A DNA stretch of 64,000 nt from Clostridium akagii DSM 12554 (GCF_000686725.1 NZ_KK366007.1:62001-126000), one strand, 5' to 3'; positions 25,312-35,101 are shown, numbered from the stretch's first letter. Notes: generated from the sequence alone by a model not told the origin. Translations and numbers: made by a program.

Positions 25312-26517
25312 ATGAATGTATTTTTGGCAAGGCAGCCCATTTTTGATAGCGAAAATAGAGTAGTTGCATATGAGATACTTTTTAGAAATAGTGACAATAA
25401 TTTTTATACAGGGTCAGATGGGGATAGTGCTACATTAGATGTTATAGTAAATACATTTTATTCTTTAGGAGTGGAATATGTAACTGGTGGAAAAAAAGCT
25501 TTTATAAATTTCACTGAAGAACTTTTAAAAAAAGAAGTAGCAACAGTACTGCCACCTGAGATTTTGACAATAGAAATATTAGAAAATATAGAGCCAACAT
25601 CTGAAGTTATCTCAGCATGCAGGAATTTGAAAAACAAAGGGTATACCCTAGTACTTGACGATTTTGTATTTCATGAAAAATATAGGGAACTTATTGAACT
25701 TGCAGATATTATAAAGGTTGATTTTACTATAACCAAAGGTATTGAAAGGAAAAAAATAATTGAGAAAATTGGTATGAATAAGATGAAATTTTTAGCTGAA
25801 AAAGTTGAAACAGTTGAGGAGTATAAAGAGGCTAAAGAGTATGGATATTCGTATTTTCAAGGATATTTTTTCAGTAAACCTGTAATGCTTGCAGGAAAGG
25901 ATATACCCAAAAATGAAATCTTGAGTATTAAAATTATGAAGCAATTAAACAGTAGAGAACTTGATTATAGATATTTAGAAAATTTAATAATGAGTGATAT
26001 ATCTATATATTACAAGTTATTGAAATATATAAATTCGCCTTATTGGGGTGTTAGAGCTGAAGTAAAGTCAATAAAACAAGCTATAGTTCTTCTTGGGGAA
26101 AAAAATTTGGTTAAATGGCTCTACATGATTATAATGGGTAATATAAACAATGAAAAGCCTGATGAAATTGTTAACTTTTCACTTATTAGGGCAAAGTTTG
26201 CTGAAAACATATGTATTGGCTTACATGATAATACAGAGCTATCATATAATGCATATGTTATGGGAATGGTTTCACTTATGGACTCTATACTTAATGTTTC
26301 AATGGAAAGCATAATTGAAGAACTAGGACTTCCAGATGAAGTTAATTTAGCACTAAAAGGGGAAGAAAACTACCTGAATAATGTATTAAGGCTTGTGAGC
26401 TCATATGAAAGTGGTAAATGGGATGAAGTATATAAATACTCGAAAAAGGTAAATGTTGATTTTACATTTATATCACAAGCTTATATAGATGCACTATTTT
26501 GGTCAAATAATATGTAG
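25312..26517 (+). CDS. EAL-HDOD (YuxH-type) signalling protein
   Basis: A 401-residue cytoplasmic protein. An N-terminal EAL-type domain (residues about 1-200) has FLARQPIFDSENRVVAYEILFRN, LVLDDFV and YFQGYFFSKP. A C-terminal HDOD domain (about 205-400) has LNSRELDYRYLENLIMSD and SIKQAIVLLGEKNL. The EAL motif itself reads EIL, as in other YuxH-type proteins, and several metal-binding residues of active phosphodiesterases are not obvious. It may therefore bind rather than cleave c-di-GMP. ATG 25312 was chosen because GTGGAGG stands 8 bases before it; the upstream TTG at 25246 has no site. It sits just after the c-di-GMP-dependent cellulose genes and before a chemoreceptor. Confidence 0.88.
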   Translation: MNVFLARQPIFDSENRVVAYEILFRNSDNNFYTGSDGDSATLDVIVNTFYSLGVEYVTGGKKAFINFTEELLKKEVATVLPPEILTIEILENIEPTSEVISACRNLKNKGYTLVLDDFVFHEKYRELIELADIIKVDFTITKGIERKKIIEKIGMNKMKFLAEKVETVEEYKEAKEYGYSYFQGYFFSKPVMLAGKDIPKNEILSIKIMKQLNSRELDYRYLENLIMSDISIYYKLLKYINSPYWGVRAEVKSIKQAIVLLGEKNLVKWLYMIIMGNINNEKPDEIVNFSLIRAKFAENICIGLHDNTELSYNAYVMGMVSLMDSILNVSMESIIEELGLPDEVNLALKGEENYLNNVLRLVSSYESGKWDEVYKYSKKVNVDFTFISQAYIDALFWSNNM

Positions 26518-26614
26518 ATATTGAATTTGGGTGTAATGTTTTTATATTATAAGCATGATATTTTGCGGTTGAAATTGGATTCATTTCATTTATCACAAGT
26601 ATTATTATAATTTT

Positions 26615-26666
26615 TAGAATGTTTGTAGACTTGGATACCGTAAATCTGCTTACATTCTATTTTTTT
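26615..26666 (+). terminator. Terminator after the EAL-HDOD gene
   Basis: TAGAATGTTTGTAGA (26615-26629) pairs, with G-T pairs, with TCTGCTTACATTCTA (26645-26659) and is followed by TTTTTTTA. Confidence 0.8.
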
Positions 26667-26694
26667 ATCCCTAGGAAAATAAATAAGTAATAAA

Positions 26695-26723
26695 TTCGAC
26701 AATATAATAAATATATTGTCGAA
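26695..26723. promoter_or_regulatory. Two inverted Spo0A-type boxes upstream of a chemoreceptor gene
   Basis: TTCGACAATATA (26695-26706) and TATATTGTCGAA (26712-26723) form a perfect 12-bp inverted repeat with a 5-base spacer. Each arm contains TGTCGAA, the exact core of the Spo0A binding site (0A box). The pair lies 83 bp before the chemoreceptor start at 26806. Control by Spo0A is an inference from the motif. Confidence 0.6.
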
Positions 26724-26805
26724 AGTAATCAACTAGTGTAATGTTATATACAGTGAATAGTTATAAAAAGTTAATATCTTATTTTATTTTGAGGGGTGAT
26801 TATTA

Positions 26806-28518
26806 ATGCAATGGATTAAAAATTTAAAATTGATTCAGAAACTATTATCAGGATTTATTTTATTAGCATTTTTTATAGGTATCGTTGGACTCATTGGGAT
26901 AAATAATATGAAAAGCATAAATACAAATACAAATAATATTTATAATTTGGATTTAATAGGTGTTAATGATATTGTCAATGTTAAAGCAAATTTAATACAA
27001 TCTAAATTAGACTTATTATTAATTATTAATGATAATAATAAAATTGACTTGAAAAAAAACAAAGCTGATATTGAACTTAATAAGGCTGAAGATAATTTAC
27101 TTATTACACAATACAAGACAACTATTACCGCTGAACTAGATAGGCAACAATTTGCAGAATTTGAAAAATCACTTGTGGTTTATCGAACGGCTAGAGATGA
27201 ACTAATTAAGCAAGTTGATGCAGGCAACTTCGATAAAGCAAATGAACTCTATCCAAGTGTAACAAAAGCTACAAGTGATGCATTAGCAATTCTAGAAAAA
27301 GAGAGAACATTAACTGTTGGTATGGCCAAGGTTGATTATGAAAATAGTAATGTATCATATAATGGTGCTACAAGACAAATTATTCAAATTATTTTTATAG
27401 GATTGTTTATTGCTATTGCATTAGGAGTATTTATTTCTGTTGCGATTTCAAGAAAAATAAAAAAGGTTTTAGTGGTTGCAGAAGCACTTGGGGAAAACGA
27501 TTTAACAAAAACCATTGATATGGATAGTAAAGATGAAATTGGAACTTTAGCAAAAGCCTTAAATAAGTCAATAACAAATCTAAAAACTCTAATAGGAGAA
27601 ATAACAGAAGGCTCAAGCGATATTAGTGCTACCAGTGAAGAATTATCTGCAACAACAGAGGAAATATCATCAAAAATGGAAATTGTCAATGAGTCAGTAA
27701 GACAAGTATCCCTAGGAGCGGAGCAGTTAAGTGCAACCACAGAAGAGGTAAATGCAACTACAGAAAACATTGCAGATAATGTGAATTCAGTTACAGTTAG
27801 AGCACATGAAGGAAATGAGATTTCAAAAAATATAGTAGTAAAAGCAAAACAAGTTAGGATAAGTGCTGAAAATAGTTCAAGTACAACAGAGGACTTATAT
27901 TTTGAAAAGCAAAAAAGCATATTAAAAGCAATTGAAGAAGGTAAAGTTGTTAGTGAAGTTAAAATAATGGCAGATGAAATAGGAAACATAGCAGCTCAGA
28001 CCAATCTTCTTGCACTTAATGCAGCTATTGAAGCAGCAAGAGCAGGAGAGCAAGGTAAAGGGTTTGCAGTGGTAGCTGACGAGGTTAGAAAACTAGCTGA
28101 AAAATCATCGGACACAGTTCAAAGAATTCAAGATATAACGGTAAAAGTTGAACAAGCATTTGAAAATCTTTCGGGTAATGCTAAAGATGTATTAGGTTTT
28201 ATTGATGACAAAGTTAAGCCGGATTATAAATTGTTTGTAGATACAAGCAAACAATATGGTGATGATGCTGTAGAGTTTAACAAGATATCTACTGATATTG
28301 GAGATTCAATGAACTCAGTAAATGGAACTATATCAGAAATTAAACAAGCAATTGAAAACGTATCGGCCACAGCTGAGGAGTCAGTAGCAAGCTCAGAGGA
28401 GATATTAGCAAGTGTAAGTGAAACTGCTATGGCTATTCAAGAAATAACAAAAGCATCTCAAGGTCAAGCAATACTTGCAGAAAAACTAAATTCTATGATT
28501 CAAAAATTTAAGTTGTAA
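26806..28518 (+). CDS. Methyl-accepting chemotaxis protein (four-helix-bundle type)
   Basis: A 570-residue transmembrane chemoreceptor. Helix one is at about residues 12-32; a periplasmic-side four-helix-bundle sensor (MCP_4HB type) spans about 33-185; helix two is at about 187-212. A HAMP domain follows ([23 protein letters not shown]). The signalling hairpin [45 protein letters not shown] is intact, so it should couple to CheA/CheW. GAGGGGTGA precedes the start. The gene stands alone with a Spo0A-like palindrome upstream. The ligand is unknown. Confidence 0.95.
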   Translation: MQWIKNLKLIQKLLSGFILLAFFIGIVGLIGINNMKSINTNTNNIYNLDLIGVNDIVNVKANLIQSKLDLLLIINDNNKIDLKKNKADIELNKAEDNLLITQYKTTITAELDRQQFAEFEKSLVVYRTARDELIKQVDAGNFDKANELYPSVTKATSDALAILEKERTLTVGMAKVDYENSNVSYNGATRQIIQIIFIGLFIAIALGVFISVAISRKIKKVLVVAEALGENDLTKTIDMDSKDEIGTLAKALNKSITNLKTLIGEITEGSSDISATSEELSATTEEISSKMEIVNESVRQVSLGAEQLSATTEEVNATTENIADNVNSVTVRAHEGNEISKNIVVKAKQVRISAENSSSTTEDLYFEKQKSILKAIEEGKVVSEVKIMADEIGNIAAQTNLLALNAAIEAARAGEQGKGFAVVADEVRKLAEKSSDTVQRIQDITVKVEQAFENLSGNAKDVLGFIDDKVKPDYKLFVDTSKQYGDDAVEFNKISTDIGDSMNSVNGTISEIKQAIENVSATAEESVASSEEILASVSETAMAIQEITKASQGQAILAEKLNSMIQKFKL

Positions 28519-28585
28519 CATTGAAACCAATATTATATGTAGAATTTTAATGCTAAAATATATAATTATACGAGGAGGTGTTATT

Positions 28586-28777
28586 ATGGAACTCTTTAAA
28601 GACTTATTATTAAGAACAATTATTATAATTGTTCTAACTGATATAATTGAATTTTATGTAATAAGCAAAAGACATTTATTAATTACGCCACGACTTGTAT
28701 TTTTAATTATATTAGTTACAATCGTACCCATAGTGATTAATATATGGTATAGCTTACATAAAAATGGTTTGATTTGA
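28586..28777 (+). CDS. Small two-helix membrane protein (unknown)
   Basis: GAGGAGGTG stands just before ATG 28586, a strong initiation site. The 63-residue product has two hydrophobic helices (LLLRTIIIIVLTDIIEFYVI and LVFLIILVTIVPIVINIWY) joined by a short basic loop (SKRHLLITPR). I do not recognise a family. An in-frame upstream start at 28550 has no ribosome binding site. The gene stands between a chemoreceptor and an AlkC-like gene and does not share an obvious function with either. Small size and membrane nature allow many roles, including a toxin-like or stress peptide; none is supported. Confidence 0.65.
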   Translation: MELFKDLLLRTIIIIVLTDIIEFYVISKRHLLITPRLVFLIILVTIVPIVINIWYSLHKNGLI

Positions 28778-28830
28778 TGTGAATCGCTTTCTCTCTAGAG
28801 TATAACGGCTGCTACGCGCCTTACTAACGA

Positions 28831-28888
28831 TTTCTAAGTTTCAGATGGATGACCTGCGGCCTAAAAACTCCACCTGAAACCAAGAACT
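28831..28888. repeat. GC-richer orphan hairpin
   Basis: TTTCTAAGTTTCAGATGGA (28831-28849) pairs imperfectly with TCCACCTGAAACCAAGAA (28869-28886) around a GC-rich loop (GACCTGCGGCC). The stretch from about 28795 to 28890 is visibly richer in G and C than its surroundings and has no open frame. It lacks a U tract, so it is not a simple terminator. It may be a dispersed repeat or a small structured RNA. Confidence 0.4.
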
Positions 28889-28979
28889 CTGTTTATAATA
28901 TGACATACTGTTGTCACTTGGTTAATGATATGCTTATTTCATTAAATATATAAATAATGAGCAAAAGGAGTATTAAATT

Positions 28980-30086
28980 ATGGCAGAACCCTTAAAAAAC
29001 ATGTATAATGAGGAATTTTTGCGGGATTTTAGTGAGAAAGTACGTTTAGTCTACGGCAGTTTTAATGAGAAAGGATTTTTAGCTACTGCAATTGATGATA
29101 CATGGAATGGACTTAAACTAAAGGAACGTATGCGACGAATTACTGAAACTTTGGGTGCCTATCTGCCAGAAGAATATAAGGATGCGCTTGATGTATTGTT
29201 TGAAATTGATGAGTTATGCATGGGATTCCCATACTTGTTTTTTCCCGATTTCGTTGCTGTATATGGACAGGATGAGGCAAATTGGGAACTTTCCATGAAA
29301 GCACTAGAACGATTTACTATAAGGTCTTCCTCGGAATTTGCTGTAAGACCATTTATTATCCATGATCCCAAAAGAATGATGGCTCAGATGTTAGTTTGGT
29401 CAAAGAATAGTAATGAGCATGTGAGGCGACTTTCTAGCGAGGGTTGTCGGCCGCGATTGCCATGGGGTGAAGCTATTGGTGTATTTAAAAGTGATCCCAC
29501 GCTAGTGCTTTCTATATTAGAACAATTAAAACAAGATCCTTCACTTTATGTGCGAAAAAGCGTTGCTAACAATTTAAATGATATTTCAAAGGATAATCCT
29601 TCAGTTGTTCTAGACACAATAAGGCGTTTAAAAGGAGTAAATTCACTTACTGATTGGATACTCCGTCGTGGAGCACGCACATTAATACGTAAGGCAAATC
29701 CAGAAGTGATGAAGTTATTTGACTATGGAGAGTCCATAGATAGACCTATTACCCAAAGTGCCACATTGTCTTTAGATACTAGAATTCTAAAGATAGGGGA
29801 TAATTGTAAACTTAACTATGAAATATGTATTCGTGAAGGTGAGCCAATACATATACGCGTTGAATATGGAATTGATTATGTAAAGGCAACAGGTAAGACA
29901 TCTCGTAAGCTGTTCTTTTTATCTGATAAAACAGTATTGGGGGGCAGTATTATTAGCGGAGAGAAAACTCATAGATGGAAAGATCTTACTACTAGGCGTC
30001 ATTATCCAGGGGAGCATAAAATTATGATATTTGTAAATGGCGAAGAAGTTGCAAGTGACAAGTTGCAAGTTGCAACAAACAAGTAA
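28980..30086 (+). CDS. AlkC-like DNA alkylation repair protein (HEAT-repeat)
   Basis: A 368-residue cytoplasmic protein resembling the AlkC branch of HEAT-repeat DNA glycosylases. These remove alkylated bases such as 3-methyladenine. Family signs are FPYLFFPDFVAVYGQDE, FIIHDPKRMMAQMLVWSKNSNEHVRRLSSEGCRPRLPW and the repeat VRKSVANNLNDISKDNPS. The C-terminal 110 residues form an immunoglobulin-like beta domain, as in some AlkC proteins. An AAAAGGAG site precedes ATG 28980. The last about 15 residues are encoded by GCAAGTGACAAGTTGCAAG, which belongs to a short repeat seen after other genes here, so the C-terminus may have been replaced or extended by it. Confidence 0.85.
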   Translation: MAEPLKNMYNEEFLRDFSEKVRLVYGSFNEKGFLATAIDDTWNGLKLKERMRRITETLGAYLPEEYKDALDVLFEIDELCMGFPYLFFPDFVAVYGQDEANWELSMKALERFTIRSSSEFAVRPFIIHDPKRMMAQMLVWSKNSNEHVRRLSSEGCRPRLPWGEAIGVFKSDPTLVLSILEQLKQDPSLYVRKSVANNLNDISKDNPSVVLDTIRRLKGVNSLTDWILRRGARTLIRKANPEVMKLFDYGESIDRPITQSATLSLDTRILKIGDNCKLNYEICIREGEPIHIRVEYGIDYVKATGKTSRKLFFLSDKTVLGGSIISGEKTHRWKDLTTRRHYPGEHKIMIFVNGEEVASDKLQVATNK

Positions 30087-30173
30087 CAAGATTATTATAA
30101 AACCTTGGTGATTTTTCATTCTATAGGAAGGAATTTTTGAGAAAATGTAGAAATGTATAGTTGTAGGGTTATA

Positions 30174-30234
30174 AAGCATCTTGAAAAAATAACCAGCTAT
30201 GATTATAGCTTATTTTATCATAGGTGCATAATTA
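30174..30234. repeat. Dispersed hairpin repeat, copy A
   Basis: AAGCATCTTGAAAAAATAAC starts a 61-bp imperfect palindrome ending near TCATAGGTGCATAATTA. It shares its order of blocks (ATCTT, AAAAAATAAC, inner TAG stem, TATTTT, GRTGC) with copies at 56471 and 63655. It stands just before the rubrerythrin start and may overlap its promoter. Confidence 0.6.
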
Positions 30235-30247
30235 AGGGGGAGATTTT

Positions 30248-30841
30248 ATGAGTTCACTAAAGGGAACAAAAACGGCTGAAAATTTAATGAAGGCTTTTGC
30301 TGGTGAATCACAGGCAAGGAATAGGTATACTTATTATGCTTCAATAGCTAAAAAAGCGGGGTATGTACAAATTTCTAATATCTTCACTGAAACTGCAGAA
30401 AATGAAAAAGAACATGCTAACAGATTTTTTAAACTTTTAGATGAGAGTTTAAATGATGATGTAGTAGAAATAAATAATGCAACATTTCCTGTAGGTCTAG
30501 GCAAGGGAAATACAAAAACAAACCTTATTGCCGCAGCAAGTGGTGAAAATGAAGAATGGACTGATTTATATCCAACGTTTGCTAAGGTTGCTGAAGAGGA
30601 AGGCTTTAAAGCAGTAGCTGCTGCATTTAGGGCAATACTACAAGTAGAAAAACATCATGAGGCTAGGTATAGAAAATTAGCTGATAATATAGATAATAAT
30701 AATGTATTTAAAAAAGAAGAAGTTGTATTATGGAAATGCAGTAATTGTGGATATATTTATGAAGGAGAATCAGCTCCACAGATATGCCCAGCTTGTTTGC
30801 ATCCACGAGCATATTTTGAGCTATTAGCCGATAATTTTTAA
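30248..30841 (+). CDS. rbr: Rubrerythrin
   Basis: Cytoplasmic non-haem iron protein that reduces hydrogen peroxide in anaerobes. The N-terminal four-helix di-iron domain has [32 protein letters not shown] and [12 protein letters not shown] with the expected Glu and His ligands. The C-terminal rubredoxin-like domain has [12 protein letters not shown] and [14 protein letters not shown], giving the four cysteines for the Fe(Cys)4 site. The length of 197 is close to the usual about 195. AAGGGGGAG precedes the start. It is a single-gene unit ended by the hairpin at 30881. Confidence 0.97.
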   Translation: MSSLKGTKTAENLMKAFAGESQARNRYTYYASIAKKAGYVQISNIFTETAENEKEHANRFFKLLDESLNDDVVEINNATFPVGLGKGNTKTNLIAAASGENEEWTDLYPTFAKVAEEEGFKAVAAAFRAILQVEKHHEARYRKLADNIDNNNVFKKEEVVLWKCSNCGYIYEGESAPQICPACLHPRAYFELLADNF

Positions 30842-30880
30842 TTTGTAAATTTGCAAGCCAGTGACAAGTGATATAATTAA

Positions 30881-30927
30881 AGGATGTAAGTGGATTTATT
30901 TAAATAAATCTACTTATATCCTATTTT
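30881..30927 (+). terminator. Terminator after rubrerythrin
   Basis: AGGATGTAAGTGGATTTATT (30881-30900) pairs with AATAAATCTACTTATATCCT (30903-30922), followed by ATTTTTA. It belongs to the GATTT-loop-AAATC hairpin group and is preceded by an AGTGACAAGTGA repeat. Confidence 0.85.
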
Positions 30928-31026
30928 TATGTTATATTCAAGATAAAATAGACAGTGAACATTTTAAATAATTACATTGGAAATACTAGTTTATTTTTTA
31001 GTGACTAATTAGAAAGGTGGAAAAAT

Positions 31027-31656
31027 ATGAGTGAAATAGCAAGAAGATTAAAACAATGTAGAAAACCACAAGGAGAGATTGGTAAAGTTGTTGCAGATGA
31101 GATGAATGAAAGTCATTTTAAATTGACTACTTGGGGACTTCAAAAAGTAAAGGTTGAAAAGAGTAATGTTATATTGGATATAGGTTGTGGTGGAGGAAGA
31201 ACGGTTAATCGTTTAGCACATCTAGCCACTGATGGTAAAATATATGGCATGGATTATTCGGAGGATTGTGTGAATTGGTCTAGGGATTATAATAAAGAGT
31301 TTATTGATAAGAAAAAAGTGGAGATTATTAAGGCAAGTGTAGAGCAAATTCCATTTGAAGACAATAAATTTGATAATATATTTGCGGTGGAAACAATATA
31401 TTTTTGGCCTAGTCTTATTGAAAGCTTAAAAGAAGTAAGACGGGTACTAAAGGATACAGGTAAATTTATTATTATAAATGAGATGTATTCAAGTGAAAGT
31501 TTTAAGGAGAGAAATGACCAATGGGTTGCTATGTCGGATATGAAGATATTCAGTCCTGAAGAATTAAAAAATATATTGAGTGATGCAGGCTTTAGAAATA
31601 TAGAAATGTATACAGTAGAAGATAAAAATTGGATATGCTTTATAAATCAAATTTAA
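31027..31656 (+). CDS. Class I SAM-dependent methyltransferase
   Basis: A 209-residue cytoplasmic protein of the Methyltransf_11 type. The SAM-binding motif I is VILDIGCGGGRTVNRLA. Motif II acid lies in YGMDYSEDCV, and PFEDNKFDNIFAVETIYFW followed by LKEVRRVLKDTGKFIIINE are the usual post-motifs. The substrate cannot be told from sequence; relatives are often annotated only as methyltransferases. AGAAAGGTGG precedes the ATG. It is flanked by terminators or gaps and appears monocistronic. Confidence 0.88.
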   Translation: MSEIARRLKQCRKPQGEIGKVVADEMNESHFKLTTWGLQKVKVEKSNVILDIGCGGGRTVNRLAHLATDGKIYGMDYSEDCVNWSRDYNKEFIDKKKVEIIKASVEQIPFEDNKFDNIFAVETIYFWPSLIESLKEVRRVLKDTGKFIIINEMYSSESFKERNDQWVAMSDMKIFSPEELKNILSDAGFRNIEMYTVEDKNWICFINQI

Positions 31657-31833
31657 TTCATCATTAAATCATTAAAAAACTAAATTTATGTCTGTATATG
31701 TCGATAATTATATTATCATATAGCATAATAAGTTGAAATATAAAGCTTAAAGTAATAATTATGTCAATTGCGAAAATATTATAACTAATGTATAATTTAA
31801 GCAAGGATTAATAATGAGAAAGTTGGTGTCAAA

Positions 31834-32709
31834 ATGAAAGAAATTAAAGTGGTTGTTGTTGATGATTCACCTTTTTCAATTGCTCTATTAACAGATATAC
31901 TAACAGAAAGTGGATTCCAGGTTATAGGGGATGCAAGTTCATTAGAAGAAACCATTGAAGTAGTAGGAAAATTAAGACCTGATGTTGTAACTATGGATAT
32001 GACTATGCCTGGTACAGATGGTTTAGAATGCACTAGAGCAGTACACGCTATTGATCCAAATATAAATGTTATAATAGTTAGCTCTATGATGGATGAAGAA
32101 ATAGTAAGGAAGGCAAGAAAAAATCATGTAGCCGGATATGTTCAAAAACCAGCTGATAAGGAAGAACTTTCATTAATTATAAATAGGATTATGGCAGATG
32201 GAGAACTGTACAAGGAGCTAGAAGTATTATATTATACAGTATTTAAAGAAGGCTTTGTAGATTCATTTAATAAGCTTACAAAAACATTACCTGAATTTGC
32301 TGAAAAAACAATTCCTAGTGTAGAACTAGTGTCAAGAGGGATTTCAGTAGTTATGGGTATAATAGGAAAATATTCTGGAAGGTTGTTATTTGATTTGTCC
32401 TATGAGACAGCAGAAAAGCTTTCTACAAATGTGTTAAAAAGAGCGCCTAAAAATTCTCAGGAAATGTTTAATGTTATTGGTGAAATAGTAAATATAATTG
32501 CAGGAAATGCATGTTCCGTAGTAAATAAGAAAAATAAATTATTTGGACTTAGAGTTGCACCTCCAACAATATTCCATGGTAATTCATTGAATATATCTAA
32601 GCCAGACCTTGAAAGTGTTACAGCCGCAATTGCTAAATCAGATTTCGGAGAGATATACATGAGTATAGGTTTTCAAAGGGGGTCAAGTGAATGGATGTCA
32701 AATATATAA
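31834..32709 (+). CDS. Response regulator fused to a CheX-like domain
   Basis: The N-terminal receiver domain (residues 1-120) has VVVDDSPFS, phospho-acceptor D54 region in VVTMDMTMPGTDG, VSSMMDEE and the lysine in VQKPADKEE. Residues about 140-290 form a CheC/CheX-type domain, with MFNVIGEIVNIIAGNACSVV and SIGFQRGSSEW. CheX-type proteins dephosphorylate CheY-P in chemotaxis. A receiver joined to such a domain could be a phosphate sink or a self-limiting switch. The next gene is a second, free CheX-like protein whose start overlaps this gene by 19 bases, and a soluble chemoreceptor follows, so the three probably act together. Confidence 0.85.
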   Translation: MKEIKVVVVDDSPFSIALLTDILTESGFQVIGDASSLEETIEVVGKLRPDVVTMDMTMPGTDGLECTRAVHAIDPNINVIIVSSMMDEEIVRKARKNHVAGYVQKPADKEELSLIINRIMADGELYKELEVLYYTVFKEGFVDSFNKLTKTLPEFAEKTIPSVELVSRGISVVMGIIGKYSGRLLFDLSYETAEKLSTNVLKRAPKNSQEMFNVIGEIVNIIAGNACSVVNKKNKLFGLRVAPPTIFHGNSLNISKPDLESVTAAIAKSDFGEIYMSIGFQRGSSEWMSNI

Positions 32710-33155
32710 ATCCATTTCTTGATTCACTTATGAATATAATGCCACAACTTGGGATAAGTGATCTTAAGAGAAAAAGTTTATCTGTTAAAGGTAAGACTAT
32801 AAAAAGTCCTGGTGTATTAATAAATGTTGGAATTGTTGGTGATCTAAGAGGAAATGTAATTTATGGTACCACTGTAGAGTGTGCTAAAAAAATTGCATCC
32901 TCTATGATGATGGGAATGCCAGTTAGTGAATTAGATGAAATGGCCCAAAGTGCCATTTCGGAACTTACTAATATGTTAACAGCAAATGCATCTATGGGTT
33001 TTTCAGAAGAAGACATAAGTATAGATATATCTACACCGACTTTGATGTATGGGGATTTTACAGCCACTGCAAGCTCAGACAAGGTGATTTGTGTGGAAAT
33101 GCTAATATTAGGTTTGCCTTTTGAAATTAATATAGCCATAGATAGAATTTCATAA
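32691..33155 (+). CDS. CheX-like chemotaxis phosphatase domain protein
   Basis: A 154-residue cytoplasmic protein with the CheX pattern. INPFLDSLMNIMPQLG starts it, VIYGTTVECAKKIASSMMMGMP sits in the middle, and DEMAQSAISELTNMLTANASMGF is the helix that carries the catalytic E and N (E-x-x-N: SELTN). It should dephosphorylate a CheY-like receiver, plausibly the one in the fused gene just upstream. The start overlaps that gene and AAAGGGGG stands 6 bases before it, so the two are translationally coupled. Confidence 0.88.
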   Translation: MDVKYINPFLDSLMNIMPQLGISDLKRKSLSVKGKTIKSPGVLINVGIVGDLRGNVIYGTTVECAKKIASSMMMGMPVSELDEMAQSAISELTNMLTANASMGFSEEDISIDISTPTLMYGDFTATASSDKVICVEMLILGLPFEINIAIDRIS

Positions 33156-33171
33156 AATAGAAAATAGCATA

Positions 33172-33221
33172 AATAAGGATGTAATGAGATTTATTTGTAA
33201 AAATCTTGTTGCATCCTTATT
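33172..33221. terminator. Symmetric hairpin after the CheX genes
   Basis: AATAAGGATG (33172-33181) pairs with GCATCCTTATT (33211-33221) and an inner AGATTT pairs with AAATCT. There is no U tract on the plus side, so it may be a weak terminator or a processed structure. It shares the GATTT core with other hairpins in the window. Confidence 0.5.
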
Positions 33222-33293
33222 CATAGTGAATGTTTTTGAAAATAGTACGATAATATATATGACATAACAAATGCAAAACGGAGGTATTGTATT

Positions 33294-34121
33294 ATGGATA
33301 TAGATGAAAATGTATTGGAAGCGTTCTCCATTGTATTACCTTATTTAAATAATTTTTTTGAAGAGAATGTAGCTTTTGCTATTACAGACAGGGAGAAATA
33401 TTTGGGTTTATTGCTTAATGAAGAATTGCCAATGAAAGCAGTTGTAGGGGATTTAGTTCCTCAGGGTGGAGCGATTTTTGACGCAATAAAAACAGGTAAG
33501 GTAATTATTAAGGACGTACCAAAAGAGATTTATGATGTTGCTTTTAAATCCTACGCTGTTCCTATAAAAAATTCTAGTAGTGATGTAATAGGGTGTGTTG
33601 TGGCTGGAAAAAGTATGGAGCGAAGATTGGAAGTAATTGAGTTCTCGAAAAATTTAGCTAATTCATTAGGGGAAATATCTTTAGCGGTTCAAAACATGCT
33701 AACCAAGTCACAGCAGTTAAGTATTACCAATGGAACCATGATTTTGGAGGCAAAAAAAGCTTCTGAAACTACTAAAGAAACAGATAACATTGTAAAGTTT
33801 GTTAAAAATATTTCAAGCCAGACAAATTTGCTTGGGCTTAATGCGGCTATAGAAGCATCAAGAGCAGGAGAAGCAGGGAAAGGTTTTAGTGTAGTTGCTC
33901 AAGAAATAAGAAAACTATCTAATTCAACTACCGAGTCAATAAAAAAAATAGATTCAGTATTGAAAGAAATAGGAAAAACTGTAAGTAATATATCCAATGG
34001 CGTAGAAGAATCAAATTCTTTTTATGAAGAACAGTCATCATTCTTTGAGGAAATCACAGCATCTATAGAAGAACTTAATTCAAATGCTATGATTTTAAAT
34101 AAATTGGCTACTGAAATTTAA
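33294..34121 (+). CDS. Short soluble methyl-accepting chemotaxis protein
   Basis: A 275-residue chemoreceptor with no membrane helix. Residues 1-115 form a small sensor domain ([20 protein letters not shown], then [32 protein letters not shown]) of the kind found in cytoplasmic clostridial chemoreceptors. The signalling tip [39 protein letters not shown] is intact but the coiled coil is much shorter than in transmembrane receptors. ACGGAGG precedes the start. It stands beside CheX-like genes. Its stop overlaps the stop of the convergent transporter gene by four bases. Confidence 0.92.
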   Translation: MDIDENVLEAFSIVLPYLNNFFEENVAFAITDREKYLGLLLNEELPMKAVVGDLVPQGGAIFDAIKTGKVIIKDVPKEIYDVAFKSYAVPIKNSSSDVIGCVVAGKSMERRLEVIEFSKNLANSLGEISLAVQNMLTKSQQLSITNGTMILEAKKASETTKETDNIVKFVKNISSQTNLLGLNAAIEASRAGEAGKGFSVVAQEIRKLSNSTTESIKKIDSVLKEIGKTVSNISNGVEESNSFYEEQSSFFEEITASIEELNSNAMILNKLATEI

Positions 34122-35101
34122 AAATTTTCAGTAGCTGTTTCTTCTTGGTTTTCTTCTTCATTTGAATAAGTGGTCTTTGATTTAATTGAATTAAATAAAA
34201 GTGTTATGAAAGAACTTAAAAGTATTAATCCAATACCTATCAAGGTGTTTATACCCAAAGCTTCTTTTAAAATTATAAGGGATAAAATAGGAGCAAGAGC
34301 TGGCTTTAGATAAAAGACTATTGAGGATGTTGCAACAGATGTTTTTTCCATTGCTAGAAAATAGAATGAATAGCCGAGACCTGTTATAAATACACCAATA
34401 AAAATTAAACTAGGTATATTTGTTAAGGTTATACCACGTACAATAGATATATTTGCAAATGATTTAAATCCTGCTTGGGTAAGTGCCGAAGCTACAGTAG
34501 GAATTTTTGATATTAGTATTAATATTAACATTTCAGCACTACCAATTAGAAAACTAAAACAGCTGCATACAATTCCACCGTATCTTGAACTTTGTTTTGT
34601 GCTTACCACACCATATAGTGCAAAAAAACCGGCAGATAAAAAGATCAGGACCATGCCTAAAATACTACCTGTGAGTCTAAATGGATTAAGTATAAACACA
34701 ATGCCTATAAGGCTAATAATCAAAGAAGCAATTGTGTGTTTATATATTTTTTCACCTAACATAAAGTGTGCAAGAGGAATTACAAATATAGGATTGCAAC
34801 TAAATAATATGGCAACAATAGAGGCCTCATTGTATAATATGGACAATTGGTACAAGCTCATACTTACTACAACACATATAAAACCTGTTAACATAAAAAA
34901 TTTAAAATCATTTTTATTTAATATAAGATGCCTGGACTTTAAATTTTTAATAGCGATAGGTAGAAGTATAACAGAACCTATGAAGAATCTGAGAAAATTC
35001 ATTTGAATAGGATTAAACTGACCTGAAAGTAGTTTTAGGGCAACTTCCATGGTACTAAATAAAATAGTCGACAATGCAATGTAAATATAACCTTGTTTCA
35101 T
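34118..35101 (-). CDS. EamA/DMT-family transporter
   Basis: A 327-residue membrane protein with ten predicted helices in two EamA repeats. The first has [29 protein letters not shown] and the second [18 protein letters not shown] and [40 protein letters not shown] members export or import small metabolites; no substrate is evident. The start ATG follows GGGGGCATTTT. It is convergent with the soluble chemoreceptor gene (four-base overlap), with no terminator visible between them. The charged tail ([15 protein letters not shown]) is cytoplasmic. Confidence 0.9.
   Translation of the reverse strand: MKQGYIYIALSTILFSTMEVALKLLSGQFNPIQMNFLRFFIGSVILLPIAIKNLKSRHLILNKNDFKFFMLTGFICVVVSMSLYQLSILYNEASIVAILFSCNPIFVIPLAHFMLGEKIYKHTIASLIISLIGIVFILNPFRLTGSILGMVLIFLSAGFFALYGVVSTKQSSRYGGIVCSCFSFLIGSAEMLILILISKIPTVASALTQAGFKSFANISIVRGITLTNIPSLIFIGVFITGLGYSFYFLAMEKTSVATSSIVFYLKPALAPILSLIILKEALGINTLIGIGLILLSSFITLLFNSIKSKTTYSNEEENQEETATENF

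Noticed and set aside
27384-27989. 201-codon minus-strand frame inside a chemoreceptor gene
   Set aside because: It is antisense to a clear chemoreceptor and has low-complexity Ser/Phe content, a typical shadow frame.
34599-35006. 135-codon plus-strand frame inside the EamA transporter gene
   Set aside because: Antisense to a clear ten-helix transporter; no ribosome binding site or family likeness.
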